DNA from: Pratylenchus scribneri
Lineage: Eukaryota; Nematoda; Chromadorea; Rhabditida; Pratylenchidae
Assembly (NCBI GenBank): GCA_030063045.1
Contig: JAQSEB010000014.1
Coordinates: forward strand, 310,001 to 374,000
Length of the DNA: 64,000 nucleotides
Direction: 5' to 3'
Shown here: in pieces, positions 43,190 through 54,428 of the stretch
How the letters are laid out: every line of letters begins with the position of its first letter
Numbering within the stretch: the first letter of the stretch is position 1
Notes under the pieces: model-generated
Database searches by the model: none
Seen by the model: the letters and a program-made list of their open reading frames with translations, nothing else
What the model was told of the DNA's origin: nothing
Position numbers and translations under genes: made by a program

Positions 43190-46100
43190 ATGCCAGTCAC
43201 TCCAGACGACTATATTGATATGATCAACACTGCGAGAGATGCAATCGAAATTATGTTAGAAAATTCGATTCCGGTCGTTCCTGATCAATTGACAACTAGG
43301 GAACAAAAGTATGATTTCTCCGTTACTCTTGAAAGCATCAAAGAAATTATTGATGAAATTGAAGTCCAAATGGAAGAGATCGAAACAGCCAAAAAGTACT
43401 ATGTGCAAATGTTAGATAGTTTACCCCAGGAAGAAAAGGCGGACTTTCAAAGAGCTTTCCGATTAATCATAGATGGAAATGAGCTCAGAAAATTCCTTTC
43501 AAAAGCGAATCATCGCTTATATCAATATAAGGAATTGAGAGAGAAAATTCATCTGCTATTATGGGGTCGATCACTGATTAAGACCGAGAGCAAAGGAAAC
43601 GGTACAACAACACCGAATCATCGGTCCATCTCTCGATCATCCCAGTCTAGCGGGAATAGCAATAGCTCAAAATCACCGAAACCTCGGTCCAGTTCTCAAT
43701 CAACAGAGACGAATGAGAGCCCCAGCCCAAGTCTTAATTCAAAAGATTCAAGATCACCGAATCATCGGTCTAATTCTCGAACATCTCCATCCTGTGGGAA
43801 CAATACCAGTCAAAATTCGAGGCCATCTAGAAGGCAATCCTGCACGAATGAGAAGAAATTCCGAATCCCTGAACGGAGCCAAAACCAAAGCCGATCTTCC
43901 AGTCAAAGCCGAAGTCAGTTTATAAACACATGTCAACTATGCAAAGGATCTCACTTTGCAATAGACTGTGACCAATATAAAGGTGTCGAAGATCGGAAAA
44001 AGCGGATGGAAGAACTCCACTTATGCTATTGTTGTTTGAAAGAAGGACATGTTTCGAGGGATTGTTTTGATTATCGGAAAAGATGCTTTCTTTGCAGCCG
44101 TCCAAAACATAATCCAGCCATCTGTCGAAAACAAGAAAAGGATCGATCGAAAGAAACTCAAATCGTATCAACGGTTGAAGAAACAAAGATCGCAACTTCT
44201 AGTCTCGATCAAAATTCCGAATCATCGGAAAATGGAGAGTCTATTTCAGCTTTAACTTATCAAAGTTGCCTGAAAGATCCGAAGTTCAGTCAATCGTTGC
44301 TGAAAAGTATAAAAGTGACCATTTATAATCCTGAGAATCCGAAGTTGAAGAGAAAAGTCCATGTTTTTCTTGATGATGGGAGCGAGAAAAGTTACATCTC
44401 CCAAACTCTTATCAAAGAGTTGAAGTTAAGAGAGATGGGAGAAGTCAAGTTTGAAGCCACTGGTCTAGGAGGCGTAAAGTTGGGAAACTTCCAAACTACT
44501 GTAGCAGAATTCGGATTAAAAGGAAAGAAAATTGACATGATCCTGAAAGCGAGAAGAATGGAAAAGGTCATGCCTAGGATGCCGCATGTACCCTTCAATA
44601 AAAGGGAGTTGAAAAAATTGTTGGCAAATAAAATCCGGATTCCTCCGGTTATGAGTGAACCAGCATTGTTGATTGGAGGCGATTTCTATAATCATATGGG
44701 AATCAAGCCAGAAATCCAATTAGCTAATGGATTTTGGATTTCAGATTCGAAATTAGGGAAAATCATTTCCGGTGAAGGAAAGGTCGAAAAATGTGATCAA
44801 AATATGAACTCAACATTCGCATCAGCTTCCACGGAGGAAAATGAAATCGAATTTGAAGGGAATTTTCCCGGAACGAAAGAGTTGAAAGATTCTGAATTGG
44901 ATCGAATCGTCGATCGACATCAGAAACTAGAGACTATCGGACTTGGAGATGCAAAAGCAGATGATGATGAGTTGGAAAGAAAAGAATTCGAAGATAATCT
45001 TGTCTTCAACGGAGAAAGATATGAAGTGAAATTGTGTTGGAATGAAGAAGCGGAGAATCTTCCCGATAATTACTTCATTTCATTATGCAGATTGAAGTCA
45101 ATTCACAAAAAGCTAGCTGAAAAACCTGACTTATTGAAGCATTACAATGAAATCATTCAAGACCAGCTTCAGAAGGGAATAATTGAGAGAGTTCCGCCCG
45201 TTAATTGTAACGGAAACTTTGAGAATAAACTCCATTATTTACCCGATCATTTTGTGGAGAGAAAGGATAAAGAATTCACAAAGCTTAGAATCGTCTTTGC
45301 TGCAAACACAAAACCGAAAAAAGGAACCCCAAGTTTAAATCAATGCTTGAAAAAGGGACCAAAGACTTATAATGATTTAGCGGGAATCCTCCTGCGAGCC
45401 AGATTAAAGCCATTCTTGATGACATGTGATGTAGAGAAGGCTTTCTTACAAATCGCAATTAATGAAAAGGACAGAGACGTGCTTAAATTCCTCTGGTACA
45501 CTGATCCCATGAACTCATCAAGTCCAGTCGCAGAATATCGATTTACTCGAGTCACTTTTGGAGTCATATGTAGCCCAGCTCATTTAGGGATCGTCCTAAA
45601 TAAACATTACGAAAAATATGACAGCGAAATCATTCGCCAACTGGAAAGTGACACATATTTGGACAATATGCTTATTGGACTGGACGAACCAGTCAAAGTT
45701 TATGAAACGTATGAATTCTTGAAAGGGGTTTGCAAGGAAGCAACAATGAATGTGAGAGAATTCACAAGCAATGCTTGGCAAGAAATCAAACAAATACCGG
45801 AATGCGATCGAAGAGATAAGAAAGAAACCAAATTATTGGGATTAATTTGGAACACAGTCATGGACTCATTAGCTATCCAGCTATCAGAATTTCCCAAGAA
45901 TAAACCAGTCACAAGAAGGACAATCTTGTCCCAAACTGCCCGCCCATATGACCCATTGGGAATAATCAGTCCAGTGGTATTGAAATGCAAATTATTGCGT
46001 CAAAAAGTGGAAGCAGGAAAGAAATTAGACTGGGACATAGTTGTGAGTGAGGAACATGCCAAGGAATGGCACGGAATTATGGAAACTTGGAAAGAGCAAC

Positions 46101-48730
46101 GAATTGATTTCACTCGTCGCTACGGAAATTATTCCAGAAAGCAGAATTTGAAATATGAGTTGCATGGATTTGCTGATGCTTCCGAAATTGAATTAGGAAC
46201 TGTCGTTTATCTTCGAATCATCGAAGAAGATGGAACCATCCACAGCTATAGAGCATTCGCAAAAAGTTTGGTGGTGCCTACATCCATTCCAAAAAGCAAA
46301 CGAACCATTCCCAAACTTGAGCTACATGCAATGAAAATCTGCACGGACAACATCAGTTTTGTCAAAAAGGAATTAGAAAGGGAAATCAGGATTGATGAAA
46401 TTCGGTCAGACAGTGTGGACGTTATTGACTTTCTGAATTCTTTGAAAGAGAAGGACAGATTCGTGAACAATCGAATCAAAGCAATCCGCAAAAAACAATT
46501 TCAAATTTCGCACGTACCCGGAAAGGACAACCCAGCTGATTATGCCAATAGAGGAAAGTATCCAACAGATCTATGTTGGGATAAAATCTGGCTTGAAGGC
46601 CCAGCTTGGCTTTCAAAGAAGAAAGAAGAATGGCCCACAAGCACCAAAGAATTCAATCCCGAAAAATTTGAACTTGAAGAGCCTAAGAATACTTGTTTGG
46701 AAATGAGCTTAGCCATAAAAACAGAACAGCCTGAACCCATTATCCAATGGGAAAGATTTTCACAATTCAGAAGAATCAGAAATACTATGGCTTATGTACT
46801 AAGAGCAGTAGAACATTTTAAGAACCCAAAAAAGGGAACATTGAAGGCGCTCAATCTTGAGTTGGATTGGACTACAGGTCTTCCATTAAGCCACAAAGAA
46901 CAGATCAAGAAATTGATTGAAGAAGTGCCTGAATTATCATTTGATAAAAGGAGCGCAGCTGAAAAGTTTCTTATCAAAGAAAAACAGGAAATTGAACGCA
47001 CTGTCAATCACTTGAAAAATTTGGAGTTAAAAGGCAATGCGAAAAGTCAAACATTCAATCATGATATAGAATTTTGTGATCAGAAGATTAAAGAAAAGGA
47101 ACAAACGAATCATATCATTCAATTTACTCGAGAAATTAACGCATATTCAAACCCATCGCAAATCTTTGTGGATAGATCGGAAGAATTACAATTGATTTTA
47201 TATAGACCGGAACGGAAGGAATATCAATTCCAAAATTCCGAAAGCACAGTTATAGAAAGCTCAGTCATTTATTGGGTGAATCTATTAAATGCTCTATTCG
47301 ATATACTGAAAAAGGAAATCATTCCTATATCCAAAGAGGGTTTGGAAAAACTGAATAAAATCAACGACTGTGATAAACATTACTTATTCTTTCGAAATCA
47401 CGAAGGGACAACAACAGCCAAATACAAACATGAATTTAAACAAATAAGAAACATCACATGGAACAGCAAACCTGGCAACGAAATTATGGAGTCATCCATT
47501 GACGATTTGAACCATTGTCAATATTCCAATGGAAGTTGCCATCTCAAAAGCAAATCTTTACTTATTTGGCCTGTCTCAAATTCGCAAGGAACTAGTATTT
47601 GGTATTCAAATGAAAGAAGCACATTCAAAAAGTTCATATCTATGAACAGAGCATTGTACAGAGGAGGATGGATTAGTTCTGATTCAGAATTATCATTGAC
47701 CTTCGAAGACAATCCCGAATTTGTTGAATCAAGTTCCAGTGATTTAGTCAAAAGTCAGCAAGATTTTGCAATTTTGGAAAGAGAATATATCCGCTTGAAA
47801 AAAGATCAAGAGCCCAGTCAAAGAAATCGTTCTTCATATACCGACAATCTTGACGGTAGGGTACGAACTTCTCAGCTTGAATCACAATCGCAAAATAAAT
47901 CTCTATTCTCTGACCAAGCTTTACATCAGACTTTCCAGTCTTATTCGAAAATGATTTGTGATTATATTTCGGACTCATTCATGAGCAATGATTTCACACA
48001 TCTAAATCATACCCTTCTCATTAGGAAATTAGCCAATGTCGAATATCTAGAAGCAAGATTGGTCTCACCTACGATTCTGGAATATTGGGAATGTTCCAAA
48101 CCAAAATCCTTTGGTTTTATTCCATCCAACGGAAAATGTTTCAAGTTAATCCCAGCGAATGTCACACTTGCAGAAGGAATTGAGCCAATCTTGGCATTTC
48201 TTGAACTATTAACTTCTGTTTTCCACCCAAAATCTAAAGAAGGTGATTACGAATTGTGCCAGCACACCAATATCATGATGGATGGCAAAATGCATCAAGT
48301 CAATCAGTTTTCTGGAGAATCCTTGTTAAAAGAAAACATCGAAAAAATTGAATTTCAAAATAAAGTATGCTCTGAAGGATCTCCGAATACGAATATTCAA
48401 ATCAATGTAATGTTAATCATAACAATATCAAAATCATTGAAGCAATTACGATCATTACTTTCAAGTCAATGGCACTACAAAGCAATGCCGACAATTCTCA
48501 TTTTTTTGAAGTCGGGAGGGTCGATATCTATCGATATACCCAGTATCAATTCTGATTTGGAGCCAATCAAACAAGCAACGAAACAATGGTCAAATGTTCA
48601 TAAGCAACAGTCAAGAACAATAGAATCATCAAAGGATGAATATTCTACAAAGCAACAGTCAAGAACAACAGAATCATCAAAGGATGAATATTCTACAAAG
48701 GCGATACGACAACCGTCAATGAAGCACTAG
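43190..48730 (+). CDS. gag-protease-RT-RNase H ORF of element 2, no integrase
   Basis: 1846 residues. Gag-like helical N-terminus to about 140; a Ser/Arg-rich stretch to about 245; three zinc knuckles (CQLCKGSHFAIDC, CYCCLKEGHVSRDC, CFLCSRPKHNPAIC); aspartic protease with FLDDGS near 395; Pao-type RT (DVEKAFLQIAIN, YLDN near 822); HGFADASEIELGTVVYL and RSDSVDVIDFL in the A17/RNase H part. It follows other BEL proteins up to KRSAAEKFLIKEKQ (about 1263) and then departs: no HHCC finger and no integrase D-D-E signature. The remaining 580 residues include CQYSNGSC, weakly env-like, and a 39-base duplicated end (QQSRTIESSKDEYST twice). The ORF is open throughout despite the loss. Confidence 0.9.
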   Translation: MPVTPDDYIDMINTARDAIEIMLENSIPVVPDQLTTREQKYDFSVTLESIKEIIDEIEVQMEEIETAKKYYVQMLDSLPQEEKADFQRAFRLIIDGNELRKFLSKANHRLYQYKELREKIHLLLWGRSLIKTESKGNGTTTPNHRSISRSSQSSGNSNSSKSPKPRSSSQSTETNESPSPSLNSKDSRSPNHRSNSRTSPSCGNNTSQNSRPSRRQSCTNEKKFRIPERSQNQSRSSSQSRSQFINTCQLCKGSHFAIDCDQYKGVEDRKKRMEELHLCYCCLKEGHVSRDCFDYRKRCFLCSRPKHNPAICRKQEKDRSKETQIVSTVEETKIATSSLDQNSESSENGESISALTYQSCLKDPKFSQSLLKSIKVTIYNPENPKLKRKVHVFLDDGSEKSYISQTLIKELKLREMGEVKFEATGLGGVKLGNFQTTVAEFGLKGKKIDMILKARRMEKVMPRMPHVPFNKRELKKLLANKIRIPPVMSEPALLIGGDFYNHMGIKPEIQLANGFWISDSKLGKIISGEGKVEKCDQNMNSTFASASTEENEIEFEGNFPGTKELKDSELDRIVDRHQKLETIGLGDAKADDDELERKEFEDNLVFNGERYEVKLCWNEEAENLPDNYFISLCRLKSIHKKLAEKPDLLKHYNEIIQDQLQKGIIERVPPVNCNGNFENKLHYLPDHFVERKDKEFTKLRIVFAANTKPKKGTPSLNQCLKKGPKTYNDLAGILLRARLKPFLMTCDVEKAFLQIAINEKDRDVLKFLWYTDPMNSSSPVAEYRFTRVTFGVICSPAHLGIVLNKHYEKYDSEIIRQLESDTYLDNMLIGLDEPVKVYETYEFLKGVCKEATMNVREFTSNAWQEIKQIPECDRRDKKETKLLGLIWNTVMDSLAIQLSEFPKNKPVTRRTILSQTARPYDPLGIISPVVLKCKLLRQKVEAGKKLDWDIVVSEEHAKEWHGIMETWKEQRIDFTRRYGNYSRKQNLKYELHGFADASEIELGTVVYLRIIEEDGTIHSYRAFAKSLVVPTSIPKSKRTIPKLELHAMKICTDNISFVKKELEREIRIDEIRSDSVDVIDFLNSLKEKDRFVNNRIKAIRKKQFQISHVPGKDNPADYANRGKYPTDLCWDKIWLEGPAWLSKKKEEWPTSTKEFNPEKFELEEPKNTCLEMSLAIKTEQPEPIIQWERFSQFRRIRNTMAYVLRAVEHFKNPKKGTLKALNLELDWTTGLPLSHKEQIKKLIEEVPELSFDKRSAAEKFLIKEKQEIERTVNHLKNLELKGNAKSQTFNHDIEFCDQKIKEKEQTNHIIQFTREINAYSNPSQIFVDRSEELQLILYRPERKEYQFQNSESTVIESSVIYWVNLLNALFDILKKEIIPISKEGLEKLNKINDCDKHYLFFRNHEGTTTAKYKHEFKQIRNITWNSKPGNEIMESSIDDLNHCQYSNGSCHLKSKSLLIWPVSNSQGTSIWYSNERSTFKKFISMNRALYRGGWISSDSELSLTFEDNPEFVESSSSDLVKSQQDFAILEREYIRLKKDQEPSQRNRSSYTDNLDGRVRTSQLESQSQNKSLFSDQALHQTFQSYSKMICDYISDSFMSNDFTHLNHTLLIRKLANVEYLEARLVSPTILEYWECSKPKSFGFIPSNGKCFKLIPANVTLAEGIEPILAFLELLTSVFHPKSKEGDYELCQHTNIMMDGKMHQVNQFSGESLLKENIEKIEFQNKVCSEGSPNTNIQINVMLIITISKSLKQLRSLLSSQWHYKAMPTILIFLKSGGSISIDIPSINSDLEPIKQATKQWSNVHKQQSRTIESSKDEYSTKQQSRTTESSKDEYSTKAIRQPSMKH

Positions 48731-48762
48731 AATGACAGCGAGATAAATGAAGTTATGAGTTT

Positions 48763-48990
48763 CTTTGGTGGGAGTGTCGCAAATCGTTGCGATTTTCATT
48801 TCTAGATTTTATTTTGGCTCGGCCGTCATGAATTTTTCTTTGGTGGGAGTGTCGCAAATCTTTGCGATTTTCATCCTTCTCTGCTCATTTCATTTATTCC
48901 ATCAATTGGCAATTCTTTGCCATTCAAAAAGAGAGGCCATTAGAATTTTTCTTTGGTGTGAGTGTCGCAAATTGAATTGCGATTTTTATT
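48763..48990 (+). repeat. three copies of the polypurine/U3-start region
   Basis: TTTCTTTGGTGGGAGTGTCG occurs near 48758, 48836 and (as GGTGTGAG) 48948; each is followed by CAAAT, a short stretch and TTGCGATTTT. The last copy runs into the 3' LTR start. Confidence 0.8.
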
Positions 48991-50491
48991 CCTAATTTTA
49001 ATTGGCCCATTTATTCTTCCCATCGATTGGCAATTCTTTGCCCATTCAATTTCCATTTTCATTTTTGTTATTGCTGGTGGAATCTTCCACCTTTAATCCA
49101 TCCATTCCCTTCCCATATTAAAGCGGTCTTTTCCCAACATTAGCCTCTTCGCATATGCCCCAACGCGCCCCGACCAACAAAACATCTTCCCAGCATCGGC
49201 CGACCCTTTCACCACCTTGCCCCCCAAACCAATGCTCTTCCATTCAAATACCTTTTTGCCCTCATCCGCCCCAACCATTTGCCCCTTCAATGTGGATGTG
49301 CCCGACGGCGGCTTGGCTCAATGTTACAGCAAAGAAGAAGGATGAGAAGATGGAAGAGCAAAGTAACGCCCACATCCACAATAAACGATTCCCATCCAAT
49401 TCCATTATTCATTCCAATTTCAATCAACAATATTCGCTTCAGCGTTTTGGAAAATAAATTGTTAATTTATTTCCTACCCCTTTAGCAAAGACTCAGCTCT
49501 ACTAATAGGGACCCTATAGCTCAACGACTCAGCTCTAAGCTTTAGGACATTCTTTAGCCAAACGACTCAGCTCTAGGCTTTAGAATAAGGATTTAAGCCT
49601 ATAGAATTAGCCTCAATTAGTTACGAACTACTCTGACTTTTTGGGTTAAGGAAATAGAATTATATCCTAGCAATTTAACATCAAATTGCGCGGTTAAGAA
49701 GATTATCTAATCTTCGCGGGACAATTCACGAACTACTCTGAATTGTTTAATTAAGTCAACAACAGCAAATTACCATCAAATTTGCGCGGATTTCCCAAAT
49801 TCATTCACAGCAAATTTAACACCAAATTTGCGCAGTCTCAATTGCAAATTACCATTTAATTTGCTCGGTTTTAATAGCAAATTTCCATCGAATTTGCGCG
49901 GTCACAACAAATATCTTTTCCTCCAAATTAACATTCAATTTCATAACTAAGATCGCGTAAAGGCGAATCTTCGCCTGCATATTCTGCCATTGTTTATATC
50001 GACGTTCATATCCTTATTCCCCAATCAATCCTTAAAGCGAATCTTCGCTTTTCCATTTCCCATTTATATTTCATTTACCAATTTGTCGGATTATCAAATC
50101 CGTTCCCCTGAATATTCGATAATTCCCCAGCCTTGATATCAATTCCCTATAAACAATTATTAGCGAATCATCGCCAAATAATTTGTTTAATTGTTGACCT
50201 TCCATCCTAAATCTTTCAACCCATTCCCCAAGCAATTAATAGGCGAATCATCGCCCACAGTAATATCCAATCAACCCTTTTATCCCCATCCATTATTGCT
50301 ATATTCATTTGAATAATTGGGCCATTGCAACCGAAAAAGAACCTACGGGATCGGGGATTGCCTATTATTGAGTAAACCAAATAGCGAATCAATTCGCATA
50401 TTTAAATTTGCCTTAGGCAAATTTAACTTGAATTAATTTGGGCAAATAAAAGTCTAGGATAACACAACTTCCCAATCTCCCGTTTTCGATA
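48963..50491 (+). repeat. 3' LTR of element 2
   Basis: 1529 bp; two differences from the 5' LTR by eye. Confidence 0.95.
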
Positions 50492-50495
50492 ATAT

Positions 50496-51145
50496 GTTTG
50501 TGCACTTCTTTTCTGCATTTTTAGAAAAGTGCAAATTTACAAAATATAGAAGAAAAATTATTTACATTGACTAAATTCATATACTAATGATGAGAGTAAA
50601 AAAACCTTTTATAATATAATATATTACGTAATAAAGTCTGGAAATAGTTGGAAATGGGAAAATGTAAAGCAAAATTTAAATTAATATAAATTATAAGCGG
50701 GAATTTGTTCATTTATTACAAAATTAAATTAACAAAAAATGAGTCAAGTCTAATAACATTTTTCGTTGAAATTAATTAAATTCAAATTTCTTTCTATGGA
50801 AAATAATAATTTAGAGTGAATAAACATCTTGCAATTTTCATAGATCTATAAATTCTTTTTAAATTCAATTCATACAAATAAAAAAACATTATATAAATTA
50901 ATTCGCAAAATTTCATATATACTTACTATTATACATATTGAAATGAACTTTTAAACAGAAAAACACTTATATAAAATTTTTCAAAATAATTTGATAATTG
51001 AAATAATTTAATTTTTAACGTTTTTCTTTTTATGATATTTATTTAATTTATTTTTAAAATTTAAATAAAAATTCAAAAAATATTGAAATTTAACCATCTT
51101 TTTCATCACGACAATTCTCGGTATTTTCCGTCAAATTCATGAGAC
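50496..51145. other. AT-rich flank in duplication copy 1
   Basis: Begins with GTGCACTTCTTTTCTGCATT, which matches 62318 on in copy 2. No gene is seen. Confidence 0.5.
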
Positions 51146-51474
51146 ATGGCCCATTTGGTGATGGCCCTCACGGGCATGGATCGGCTGCTCCTCTTTCTGT
51201 ATTCTATCCAATTTGGTACAGTAGAATGGAGACTCAAATTTACTTTCCATTTAGAATTTTCTCCATTTGTTAAAAATAAATTTAATTCATTTCTAATTAT
51301 TTATTTTTGGCTTTATTTTCCCATTTTATATTTTTATTTCAATGTTTTTACAGGTATAAAAAAGGGAACAAAATCTACAAAATATATTTTCTCATTGTTT
51401 ATGGACTGTTGATTATTTTCCTCTATGCTGGCTATGATTTTTGGGTGATGTTCATGGATTTATTGCCTAGTTAG
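51146..51474 (+). pseudogene. chemoreceptor remnant, helices 3-4
   Basis: 51146-51213 reads MALTGMDRLLLFLYSI, like the end of helix 3 in Srsx-type receptors, and after an acceptor at 51353 comes YKKGNKIYKIYFLIVYGLL and AGYDFWVMFMDLLP, then a stop. Splice phases do not match and flanking exons are missing. The same remnant, more decayed, is at 62511-63003. Confidence 0.65.
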
Positions 51475-51687
51475 GAATTTGGATGTGTAAGCTTTTTAAA
51501 AAATTTTTACACAATTTGTCTTAATTTGCAACAATTTCAAAAAGATAGTAAATGTGACATCTTATTTTTATAGGTTTATATTTCTATCATTAAATTTCAA
51601 TTTAAATAATTCATTTTAATTGTATTTACCAAATTTATATTTAAATTATTCATTAATTTAATTTTATTAATTAAATTTGTCGCAGAA

Positions 51688-52099
51688 ATGTCTTCATTCG
51701 CCAAATTTTTACGCAACTCAAATTTTGTCAAGGCCGGCATATTCCAGAATCCAGTCCGTGCAAAAATTGTGCATCGTGTCAATGAGGATTTGTACATTGA
51801 CTTGGTGGTAAATTCTATGCTGTTAGCCAAAGGCCCGAAAAGGATCGAGAATAATTAATTTTTATTTAGAAATATGACAAATAATAATTTATTTAATAGA
51901 AAATATGTCATTGGACAGGTGTTATAATCAGACTGCGTGATTTTAGTAAGTAATTAAAATTATTTAAATTTATTGGAAATGTTTTTCAGAATTGAGTGAA
52001 CGCTTTCTTGGCTCCAATCATGATTTGACACTATTGGAAGCAGATGCCGTTTTAATAGGATTAATTTGTCGACGAAAACAACAACAGTCTGAAAAATGA
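51688..52099 (+). pseudogene. mrps-28: mitochondrial ribosomal protein S28-like gene with frameshift
   Basis: Exon 1 (51688-51807) encodes MSSFAKFLRNSNFVKAG and NEDLYID, and exon 3 (51990-52099) encodes LSERFLGSNHDLTLLEADAV, both close to MRPS28. Exon 2 (51900-51945) encodes GVIIRLRDF. Between them 51803-51855 encodes GGKFYAVSQRPEKDRE, also typical of MRPS28 after YIDF, but one base off frame: a T is missing after the Asp codon. The frame can be kept only by splicing at GTAAAT (51808), which drops this conserved part and gives 91 residues. No donor is seen after the RPE segment. Either a decaying copy, a sequence error, or a shortened functional gene. Confidence 0.7.
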
Positions 52100-52204
52100 T
52101 TTGCACTTTTCACACAGTTTTGTTCAATCATTTATTGTTTAATGAATAAAATAAAAAATTTTCCATTTAAAAATTGATTTAATTAAAACCCGGAATACAT
52201 TTAA

Positions 52205-53996
52205 AAGAAAAGTGCAATTACAATTCCGAAAAGAAAAGTGCAATTACAATTCCGGAAAGAAAAGTGCAATTACAATTCCGGAAAGAAAAGTGCAATTACA
52301 ATTCCGGAAAGAAAAGTGCAATTACAATTCCGGAAAGAAAAGTGCATACAATTCCGGAAAGAAAAGCGCAATTACAATTCCGGAAAGAAAAGTGCAATTA
52401 CAATTCCGGAAAGAAAAGTGCAATTAGAATTCCGGAAAGAAAAGTGCAATTACAATTCCGGAAAGAAAAGTGCAATTACAATTCCGGAAAGAAAAGTGCA
52501 ATTAGAATTCCGGAAAGAAAAGTGCAATTACAATTCCGGAAAGAAAAGTGCAATTACAATTCCGGAAAGAAAAGTGCAATTACAATTCCGGAAAGAAAAG
52601 TGCAATTACAATTCCGGAAAGAAAAGTGCAATTACAATTCCGGAAATAAAAGTGCAATTACAATTCCGGAAATAAAAGTGCAATTACAAATCCGGAAAGA
52701 AAAGTGCAATTACAATTCCGGAAAGAAAAGTGCAATTACAATTCCGGAAATAAAAGTGCAATTACAATTCCGGAAATAAAAGTGCAATTACAATTCCGGA
52801 AAGAAAAGTGCAATTACAATTCCGGAAAGAAAAGTGCAATTACAATTCCGGAAATAAAAGTGCAATTACAAATCCGGAAAGAAAAGTGCAATTACAATTC
52901 CGGAAAGAAAAGTGCAATTACAATTCCGGAAAGAAAAGTGCAATTACAATTCCGGAAAGAAAAGTGCAATTACAATTCCGGAAAGAAAAGTGCAATTACA
53001 ATTCCGGAAAGAAAAGTGCAATTACAATTCCGGAAAGAAAAGTGCAATTACAATTCCGGAAATAAAAGTGCAATTACAAATCCGGAAAGAAAAGTGCAAT
53101 TACAATTCCGGAAAGAAAAGTGCAATTACAATTCCGGAAAGAAAAGTGCAATTACAATTCCGGAAAGAAAAGTGCAATTACAATTCCGGAAATAAAAGTG
53201 CAATTACAAATCAGGAAAGAAAAGTGCAATTACAATTCCGGAAAGAAAAGTGCAATTACAATTCCGGAAATAAAAGTGCAATTACAATTCCGGAAATAAA
53301 AGTGCAATTACAATTCCGGAAAGAAAAGTGCAATTACAATTCCGGAAAGAAAAGTGCAATTACAATTCCGGAAATAAAAGTGCAATTACAAATCCGGAAA
53401 GAAAAGTGCAATTACAATTCCGGAAAGAAAAGTGCAATTACAATTCCGGAAAGAAAAGTGCAATTACAATTCCGGAAAGAAAAGTGCAATTACAATTCCG
53501 GAAAGAAAAGTGCAATTACAATTCCGGAAAGAAAAGTGCAATTACAATTCCGGAAATAAAAGTGCAATTACAAATCCGGAAAGAAAAGTGCAATTACAAT
53601 TCCGGAAAGAAAAGTGCAATTACAATTCCGGAAAGAAAAGTGCAATTACAATTCCGGAAAGAAAAGTGCAATTACAATTCCGGAAATAAAAGTGCAATTA
53701 CAAATCAGGAAAGAAAAGTGCAATTACAATTCCGGAAAGAAAAGTGCAATTACAATTCCGGAAATAAAAGTGCAATTACAATTCCGGAAATAAAAGTGCA
53801 ATTACAATTCCGGAAAGAAAAGTGCAATTACAATTCCGGAAAGAAAAGTGCAATTACAATTCCGGAAATAAAAGTGCAATTACAAATCCGGAAAGAAAAG
53901 TGCAATTACAATTCCGGAAAGAAAAGTGCAATTACAATTCCGGAAAGAAAAGTGCAATTACAATTCCGGAAAGAAAAGTGCAATTACAATTCCGGA
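52205..53996. repeat. 26-bp satellite with about 494-bp higher-order period
   Basis: About 69 units of CAATTACAATTCCGGAAAGA plus AAAGTG. Variants (AAATAAAAG; ACAAATCCGG; ACAAATCAGG) recur at steps of 494 or 520 bases: ACAAATCCGG near 53077 and 53571, and near 53389 and 53883. Since 26 is not a multiple of three and no frame has stops, all three plus frames are open; these are not genes. Confidence 0.95.
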
Positions 53997-54139
53997 ATAA
54001 TCAAAAGACTAAAATAAAATTAAAAAATTTTTAATAAACCTAGAAAGAAAGTTATTGGCATGCTAAAGAAGCAAACAATATAAAAGTGAATGGTCCCCTT
54101 TTGGGTGCAAAATTTTCAAAAAAATTTTTGATAAAATTA

Positions 54140-54256
54140 CACCCTAGCCCCTACATATCCCTAGCCCTAAGCCCCTAAATCCCATGCCACCCATACCTAA
54201 GCCTAACCATAGCCCTAAATCCTAACTCTAAACCCCTAATCCTAGCCCAAACAGTG
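54140..54256. repeat. degenerate CCCTAA-type tract
   Basis: ACCCTAGCCCCTACATATCC, then CCCTAAGCCCCTAAATCCC and CCTAAGCCTAACCATAGCCC and so on. It resembles a worn telomere-like or subtelomeric repeat, between the 26-bp satellite and the start of duplication copy 2. Confidence 0.6.
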
Positions 54257-54428
54257 AAATTAAAATGGTCATAACTTTTTTTATTTTTGAGTTTTATGCT
54301 AAACCAATGGCATATTCTGGCTTAACTCATCAAGACTTGAACTATAATTTGGCCATAATTACAATAAAAATATATGTGGCGATGAAACGTTCCCTTTTTT
54401 GCTGGGCGATGAAATGGCGGGCGATGAA

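Larger units (their letters stand above)
41337..50491 (+). mobile_element. BEL/Pao retrotransposon without integrase (element 2)
   Basis: 9.16 kb with two 1529-bp LTRs beginning TGTCGCAAATTG and ending TTTTCGATA. ATAT is duplicated on both sides (41333-41336 and 50492-50495). The unoccupied site is seen in the second copy near 62310. One long ORF. Confidence 0.92.
23030..51590. repeat. segmental duplication, copy 1 (interrupted by two LTR elements)
   Basis: Sequence of 23030-29423, 40023-41336 and 50492-51590 matches, in order, the block at 54429-63500: end of Srd-like gene, protease, secreted gene, Srv/Srg-like receptor and receptor remnant. The two gaps are the BEL/Pao elements. Confidence 0.9.

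Noticed and set aside
52212..54034. Overlapping repetitive ORFs encoding QLQFRKEKCNYNSGKKSAIT-like repeats
   Set aside because: All three plus frames are open because the 26-bp unit has no stop; there is no start context, and the pattern is a satellite.
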